In this document: positions 57,701 through 64,000 of the stretch, in pieces
Layout: every line of letters begins with the position of its first letter
Position numbering within the stretch: the first letter of the stretch is position 1
NCBI RefSeq assembly: GCF_958298935.1
Contig: NC_084943.1
Coordinates: 19,337,001-19,401,000, forward strand
From: Phragmites australis
Lineage: Eukaryota; Streptophyta; Magnoliopsida; Poales; Poaceae
Length of the DNA stretch: 64,000 nt
Direction: 5' to 3'
Translations under genes and position numbers: made by a program
The notes under the pieces: model-generated
Databases searched by the model: none
What the model was told of the DNA's origin: nothing
What the model saw: the letters and a program-made list of their open reading frames with translations, nothing else

Positions 57701-60388
57701 GCCCATTTATGGCTTGCGCATTACTAGCTCAAAATAGGACATGATGTGTAGTGGCTGTTTGCCTGTTCTTTGCCTACTTCTTCCATGTGTTATAAAACAT
57801 GCATTACTAGCTCAAAATAGGACATGATGTGTAGTGGCTGTTATTTGCCTATTTCGCCATGTGTTATAAAACAGTGGATGATTAGCGCTACTGCTATATT
57901 GGTTGTAGCTGTGATAGTGTGTATTTGGTTACAGTTTATACTTTAGCGTGTTGCTGTGATAGTGTGTATTTTGCTATAGTTTTTTTTCGCTTTGGAGGAC
58001 AAGTGTTGTTTCAGCAAATACCAAGATTTATTCTGTGATTCATAGGTAATTGATCTCAGTGCAGATAAGATTTATGTTTTTTATTGCTTTGCTCTCTAGT
58101 TGTTATGTAAGAAAAATATGAAATGTTTAATTGACTGTCGCCCTTCTCTTCTGTCGGTTCTTCCACCTGTTTTCACTGACGTGATGGTATACTACTTAAT
58201 CTGAGCGGCTGAGCTAGAATCCTTCTCTTGTTTTTTTAATCAATTTCTGTTGTTTGTGAACGATACCTAGTACTAGGAAATTTGCTCCATTTATTCTCTG
58301 TGGATGTGTATGGAAGTTTTTCATGAGTTCTCCCATTACCATTCATTCATTTTGAGGTGATATAATACTTGCTAATTATTGGGGTACCCAGTGGTCTGAA
58401 GACTGTTCATGACTGTGCATGTTTCATTTTGAATGGAAATGTTTTAACTTTTTAATCGTCTCATGGTGCTTTGTTAGATGCAATCTTCTAGTTGTTGTCT
58501 TGTTTATTTATGTGCTACTACAGGTCCTCACTTGTTTTCTTTGTTGTTAACTGCACAAGTATTATTTCTGTTTGAAGGACTAAGGCTATGCAAGGTGCTA
58601 TTTATATTATATTGCAATTCCCATTTTGTGGTGGTTAAGCTTAATCCACTTACAGCCCTACAGCTGTTCATTTCGCTCCCCTTGTGCCTGCTTTAATCCA
58701 ACCCAGGTGCTAGCCCATCTTTTTGGCAGTAGGAAAGGTATTAAAATCAGAACCTAAACCTAGTCTTGTCCGGTTTGCTTATAGGATTATTTGTAGGGGA
58801 AAGAAAAAGGTCAAGTTTGTTTTTCATTTGAATGCAGAGTTTCTGAATCATTGTTTTTTGGCTTCACATGCAAGGGATTTACTGGCTTTTCTATCATTGT
58901 TTCTTTGCAAGGGTAGGTAGTATGGTATTGACCTACACTTCAGTGCACATGTATTACAACAACTGAACTACAACAAAAAAGCCTTTTGTCCGAAGCAAGT
59001 TGGGGTAGGTTTCAGTGCATATTTATTAATGTAGAATACATTTTACTCGGAACATATTCAAAATTCTGGTCCAATTGATGAACCATTGGTTGGATCACTG
59101 AATTACTGAGACAGCTACCTGACTGGTTCACTCACCAATCCGGTTACAGTAACTATAATACTATAGTAGTAATGCAGTGTGTAACTGTGTATGAATGGCT
59201 CATCTCATGGAACCAGAATAACTCTGACAAGGAGACCCCACTGACTGGTTGCATACAAACTGGGCACACCTGAAAGAACAAAAAAAAGGGTACCCAAAAA
59301 AACTGTAACAACTTGTGATATATTTCAAAAAGAAAAGGTACCCCTATTTCCTGGATGTAGACAACACTATAGCGAGCAAGAAACAGGAAACATTATTTTT
59401 GCCACATCCAGAAATTTAAGTACTGGATCACCTATGTTCTGTGTAGTAAAACATATGCAGAACCTTAACATAAGCTCCAACTACAAATAACCTGTTGATA
59501 TGGTAGGGTCCACAAGCTTAGCATTAGATGATATCATGGGTAAAGAATTTCAACATCCCAATTTAAAGATAGCAAACGGAATATCAGGTTCAGACATTTT
59601 CTCTCCATATTATTCTCGTGCCAACAACCCCTCTTTAACTGTATTCATTAGGTTGTCATTTATGACTGATATCAGATCATGTTTTTTTTTTAATTTGACT
59701 CCCTTCACTGAATTTTATATGCAGGACAAATGGAGGAACCGGCGAAGTTCATACAGGTCGCATTCTTCAACGCTTGCCTTATTGAAAAAAGATCTACGTG
59801 AGAAGAACCTGCAGCCCCTTTATGGTGGATCTTCACGTGCTGCCCCAATGAGCACAGTGCCTGATCCTCTACTATCCTCTTTTGTTGGTCATTTCGTTGA
59901 AGTAGATTTGCCAAAGGATGCACCGCAAGAGCCCTTGGATGAAACGAATGTGGGAAGTGATTCCATGGAGCAGAAAGCAGCAGAAAGGTAATGGAAATTT
60001 GTTCACATTCTACATTGTTCATTCACCTTTTGCCTTTATTTGTTGAGGGGAAAGGAGTCCAATCTGAAGGTTTTGGTCAGTTCCCGTTACACCATTGTTT
60101 CATAGTTCGTAGTTAGTAATAAATTTATGAGTGAGTTCACATAATCTTTAACTTTCAAAAGTCTATTGCCCTTCTACATGGTGGAATGTATCTGATAAAT
60201 AGTGAGATTTATGAACATTTTCTTTTACAATAACAGAATCTGTGTTCGACATGGTGATGCACTGACATTGGATTTTATTTTCCAGCGCTGAGGAGCCTTT
60301 GCTCCCTGAGGTTAAGGAGGAGCGTACTAGGAGGAGCCAGTTTGTGCAGGGGCTCGTCTTGTCCCTGATGTTTGATGACATCTTGTGA
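54760..60388 (+). CDS. Di19-type zinc finger protein, spliced, second half of the zinc domain not found
   Basis: Di19 proteins are nuclear drought- and salt-responsive zinc-finger factors. Exons I can support are 54760-54820, 54932-55089, 59725-59987 and 60286-60388, all with GT-AG borders and consistent phase, giving 194 residues. Exon 2 encodes DALIGLEEVEG, an acidic stretch and the first zinc-binding part, CPLCGEEFDSVELFCHMDDEH. Exon 3 here encodes SSTLALLKKDLREKNLQPLYGGSSR and PDPLLSSFVG; the last exon ends RSQFVQGLVLSLMFDDIL, the family's C-terminus. Family members have one more exon, about 80 bases with CPVC...H...QH, between 55089 and 59725. I did not find it; skipping it keeps the frame. 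The ATG at 54760 is used; a second ATG lies 6 bases later. Confidence 0.85.
55215..55910 (+). repeat. Degenerate ~100-bp tandem repeat in the Di19 intron
   Basis: About seven units each carry GATTTTAGTTGCAAAGATAGG-like sequence, then TTTTTCGGG...GCTT, CTGCT.ATA and GTGTTTGAGCTGC. A stray unit recurs near 56800-56830. Units vary by indels, including a T/G homopolymer run at 55637-55663. Confidence 0.75.
56403..56621. mobile_element. Tourist-like MITE in the Di19 intron
   Basis: The 219-bp element starts GGGCATGTTCATTT and ends with the complement of GGGTATGTTTGG. It is flanked by CTA and TTA, a one-mismatch 3-bp duplication. The interior has a small palindrome around AAGGTTTGGCAAGGCAAACCTT. 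Confidence 0.65.
56622..59724. other. Rest of the long Di19 intron
   Basis: This is AT-rich intronic sequence. A 50-base segment at about 57720-57770 is repeated at 57800-57850 (TTACTAGCTCAAAATAGGAC...). I scanned it for a CPVC-type exon and did not find one. Short open frames such as 59500-59724 are intronic. Confidence 0.5.
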
Positions 60389-60802
60389 AGAGTGGCTCGT
60401 CCAAAGAATCAACGACTGAGAAAGCAGCTCTTGCTACCACCAGACAGATGTGTCATACCAAGCTCAAGCTGCTGCTGTGAAGAGTGAAGACTCTGGTTTG
60501 GCATTGCTCTTAGGATGAAGGAAAGAAAAAAAAATTGTGAATATCAGTGCTCGTATTATGTAATGTACATCGGTGCTGCGTGAGCAATAACAGCTAGTAT
60601 TTGTATAGTTTGGTAATTTCCTGCTACATTAGATGCGATGGGGAAGCTCCTGTGGACGTGATTTATGTATATTGGGAGGCTGAGATACCGCAAAAGTCAA
60701 CCCTGTTTCTCGCAGACCTTATGTTCCACCATCTTTGTTTTTTAATTGTGCATGTGCTGTTGGTAATGCTTAATTCGATCTCTCCATTTACATCTGGTTG
60801 CT
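60389..60802 (+). other. 3' UTR and downstream flank of the Di19-like gene
   Basis: The stretch holds A-rich sequence and GCAATAACA near 60582 that could serve as a weak polyadenylation signal. A solo LTR follows at 60803. Confidence 0.4.
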
Positions 60803-63800
60803 TGTCGCGCCCGTTTTCCCTCTCTCTTTGATTTCTCTCTCTCACTCTCTGTCACTGCTCTGTGGGTCTCATTGTCATCTTTCTTTTCCCCGAATCTCCT
60901 GTCCTTTCCTATGTATATCCCGCCTGTTTCAAACCCTGTCGATTCCACCCTCAAGTAAAGTAAGGACGCCCGAAGCCCTGTATTGAAGACGCCATCACAC
61001 CGCGAGCAATTGCGAAGGAAAGTGACGAGGAAGAAGGAAATCGCGCCGTAATTTTTTGCCACTGCTTTAAGATCTCACTGGCCGATTCAATCCCGCCTCC
61101 TCCCTCTATAAAACTCACGATTGACCCTCGGCCGAGCCTCCCTTTGACACACTGCGCTCACGCCCTCCATTCCCGTCAGGTTCACGCCACCAGAGAGCTC
61201 ACGTGACGCTACCGAAGCTTCGCTGCACCCCATCATCGTCGGACCTCTCCATGCCCCCTCCTCAACGCCATTCAAGCTCGCGCCCGTGCTCTCCGTCCTC
61301 ATCTCATCGTTCACCATTGCTCACCTTCGAGTTTCAGCAGCTGCATCGAGCTCTCTTCGTCGCCGAAGCTCGCCGATGAAGTGTCGCCGACGCGGAGCCT
61401 CCCCGGTCTTCCCCGACGCCCGCAACCCCGTCAAACGAGCTCTCCATCATCGTATGGTCACACTCTGCCGTTCTCCGTTGACATCTTCCCACGTCGGAGC
61501 CGAGGTAGGCCACGCTCTCCATCGTCCGATCTAGATTAGGCGGCTAGGATTAGAAGTTTAGATATCAGTTCGCCTCGTCGATCTCGGCCGTCTGATAAAA
61601 AACGTGCGGTGTAGATTTAAATAGTCGTCGGCTTAGTCAGCGTGCCATGTCAGCAAGCCACGAGGCGTTTTTGTCCTACGTGGTGATCCTAGTCAGCAAA
61701 CCGAGCCCAGTCAGCATCTGTGTAGGCTAGTGACATCAAAATTACGTAATAATCCGATTTTCTCGGTTTTCGATTTAGAAAATATTCCAAAAATTGGGAA
61801 ATAGTTTAGATAAATGTTTTAATACGTTTTTAAATCTGTTTTTATTTCTGTAAATGCTATTTAATGTTTTCTAGAGTAAAAATTATTGCAAATATATTAG
61901 AATAAATGTTTTGGTTTGAAAAATGATTTGGAAAATCTATATTAATTCTGATAATATATAAAAATATTTTCTTTGATAAATCAAACACTTTTAATATGTT
62001 TTTTTGCATATAAAATTAGTTTTATTTCCAGAAAAGTGTAAATAAAATCATTAAAATTGTTTTAATTAGCTTTATGCTATAAAATAATTATGGAAAAATT
62101 TAAATAAATGTTTTATTTATTTTAAAAATTAGGTTTAATTTTTTTTAAATAGTTTTGTCATTATTAGCCGTCTAACAATTCGTTTAGTCATAGTTCTAGT
62201 TGCTCCGATTTAGGTGGTTCTTGCACCAAATCTTCCTAAACCACCCAAATCTTTTTAAAATTGTGCTCTAGTGTGTTCTAGTTTTTGTTTAATGTATTTG
62301 CTTTGTCTAGTGTTTATTCTTAGTGTTGTTTGTTTTATTCACGTGTCGAGGAGTTTGCTCTGGAGTCGTTCGACAACCTCCAAGATCAAGACTTCAGGGA
62401 TTTCGAGCAATCCTTCAGAGAAAATAAGTGTCTTTGAACATCTTGCGTCTATTTTTACAAAGTTTTATTTTACAAATTGCATACTCATCAAATATGATAT
62501 CCATGGTTAGGGTTTACTAGTTTTCTCCTATTTTCCTTGTAACCGTAGAATAGTTATAATGTTTAGCTAGATTATGCTTAGTGTTGCTTACTCATGTATA
62601 GAATAGGAAAATGATGTTTGGTTTAATAATGCATGATGATAATGTTGGTAAAATGCTTAGACTTGGAAAGTAAGGTTTGGGCAAGTTGGCTTGATGGTTG
62701 GCCTGTGGATGTGTTCCAGGCAAGAATGTTGGCTTTGTTGAATACTGGTTATCTCCCTGTGTTGGTTGATGGCGGTCTTGCTCAGATCATGTTAAGGACC
62801 GGTTCGTGTAGCGACTACCCATAAAAATAGTATAACCATAAGCCTGATATGGGATAGGCCTAGCTGAGTAATTCGCTATTCTCTCAACATGGTGAAGATC
62901 ATTTTATAGTACGGAGATGGAAGGGTGTACTTCTTGGAACCGCAAGGCGCAAGAGGGGGCTTCTGGGGTGTAGGGTGTACTCCACTTATATATGGTGGTG
63001 AAATCTCAGCGGATAGACACGTGTTGAAAGAGGCGTTGGAAAGGCTTTGAAGTGGATTCCTAGCACACACATCAGAAGTGTGTAAGAGTCATCCGTCGGT
63101 CAACGGGTACTTGGCAAAACAGGAAGACAGATTTTGTGGGTAAAGTGTATGACCTCCACAAAGTGAAAACTGATATATCAGTCATACTCATAGTCATGAG
63201 TGGTATGGACTCCTCACATGATTAGTCAGTGTTCCTGGGTTAGTTTTGTGTTGGATTTGGTGGATCACAATGGTGAGAACTATGATTCGAGTTAGCTTCA
63301 TTTATAGGTGGTTGGAATCTCAATTGTGAAGCAAGGTGGTTGTAACCTTGGCTAAGGTTTTGAGAATATATCATCTAGTAAATAGGTTACCTATATAACT
63401 GTTTTACTAATAAAATATTATTTATGTAAATAAACTTCTGAGTTAAGCCTATCTTGACTTTTGGCGCTCATGTCATACTTTCTCACACTTGCGGAGTATT
63501 TCATATACTCACGCTTGCTCTCTCCTGTAACCTTGTTGCTGCTCAGAAGACGAAGACTACGAGAATTTTCCAGAAGATGGAGCTGAGTTTTAGGCGATGA
63601 ATTTTTTGTCAATTGCCTGTGGAGTTGAGCATTGTGCTGAGTTTATTTTTCGCTGCTTTGTAAATTTTCTTTTAGACCAGTGGGTCGTTGATGTAATAAA
63701 GTAATATTGTAATAAAGGATATTATGTCTGCTACTTACTTATGATATCACTACGTGTATGTAACTTCATCCTAGTATACATATAGTCTACGTTCGATTTG

Positions 63801-63821
63801 ATCTTAAAATCGGGTGTGACA
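60803..63821 (+). mobile_element. Solo LTR of a gypsy-type retrotransposon, 3.0 kb
   Basis: The 3019-bp sequence begins TGTCGCGCCCG and ends CGGGTGTGACA, with an exact 5-bp duplication TTGCT at 60798-60802 and 63822-63826. A TATAAAA box at 61107-61113 and A-rich polyadenylation-type sequence near 63700 give plus orientation. No internal region, gag, pol or primer-binding site is seen. The GC-rich patch at 61100-61530 has open frames on both strands but no homology. Confidence 0.85.
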
Positions 63822-63826
63822 TTGCT

Positions 63827-64000
63827 TAGCCTGGTTTATCAAATATTCTCGTTCATGCTTGTCATCCTTTACACAGTTATTTTGTACCTTTTTAGTGTAA
63901 ATACTTATGAATTCTCATGTTGTTTAGTGGTAGAAGTTGCGATGGTTGATAACTTGAGATCATATATATCCCATGAATGTATGCTCGCTATTGCGAATGC
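63827..64000. other. Window end, no feature seen
   Basis: AT-rich flank of the solo LTR. Confidence 0.4.

Noticed and set aside
61087..61534. Open frames after a TATA box
   Set aside because: They are within the solo LTR; the TATA box is the LTR promoter and the frames have no family features.
1..64000. tRNA, rRNA or organelle-derived genes
   Set aside because: I saw no cloverleaf-compatible sequence with intact A and B boxes and no rRNA or organelle gene segments by eye; a dedicated search was not possible.

Overview
This window is nuclear DNA from a grass (Poaceae). The evidence is spliced plant genes with GT-AG introns, a very GC-rich first exon of a CSLD cell-wall gene, and a dense load of grass-type transposable elements: Tourist-like and hAT MITEs, a MuDR-type MULE, a LINE, long gypsy-type LTRs and a copia element. 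I cannot name the species. Only two genes look functional, one at each end; almost everything between them is transposon or gene debris.

Left end (1-12 kb). The first two exons of a cellulose synthase-like D gene (CSLD4-like) lie on the minus strand and run off the window. Upstream of it are an AT-rich tandem repeat and a Tourist-like MITE containing a perfect 23-bp hairpin. Then come a foldback, a broken F-box/DUF295 gene, a pair of 187-bp direct repeats, a remnant of a wall-associated-kinase-like gene, and the 3' end of a LINE split by a hAT MITE with an exact 8-bp target duplication.

MULE block (about 11.8-20.3 kb). A decayed MuDR-type element carries a transposase gene on the plus strand (N-terminal domain, MULE domain, SWIM zinc finger, two introns) and a convergent GRF-zinc-finger gene on the minus strand. 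A 4.1-kb solo LTR sits inside the transposase gene, with target duplication TTCTA. A second, truncated LTR-like sequence starts at 20344, followed by GC-rich unassigned DNA and a broken HAK-type potassium transporter fragment (25.6-26.5 kb).

Mosaic block (about 26.9-45.6 kb). This is the most unusual part. Segments recur several times, tandem, dispersed and inverted. They include three copies of an exon resembling the C-terminal part of the CHD3 chromatin remodeller PICKLE, and antisense to them up to three copies of an exon resembling a PDS5 cohesin-associated protein. Related segments in opposite orientation lie near both edges (27.2-27.5 kb and 40.4-41.1 kb). A 2.1-kb solo LTR and truncated copia and gypsy pieces were inserted later.

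Nested elements (45.6-53.1 kb). An element with about 120-bp terminal inverted repeats was split by a gag-only copia element (46243-52507, target duplication GATGG). A second, roughly 440-bp long-inverted-repeat element lies directly beside it.

Right end (54-64 kb). A Di19-type zinc-finger gene has recognisable first, second, penultimate and last exons. I could not find the exon for the second half of its zinc-finger domain in the 4.6-kb intron, which holds a degenerate ~100-bp tandem repeat and a MITE. Just downstream is a 3.0-kb solo LTR with target duplication TTGCT. The genes form no operon-like or pathway unit.
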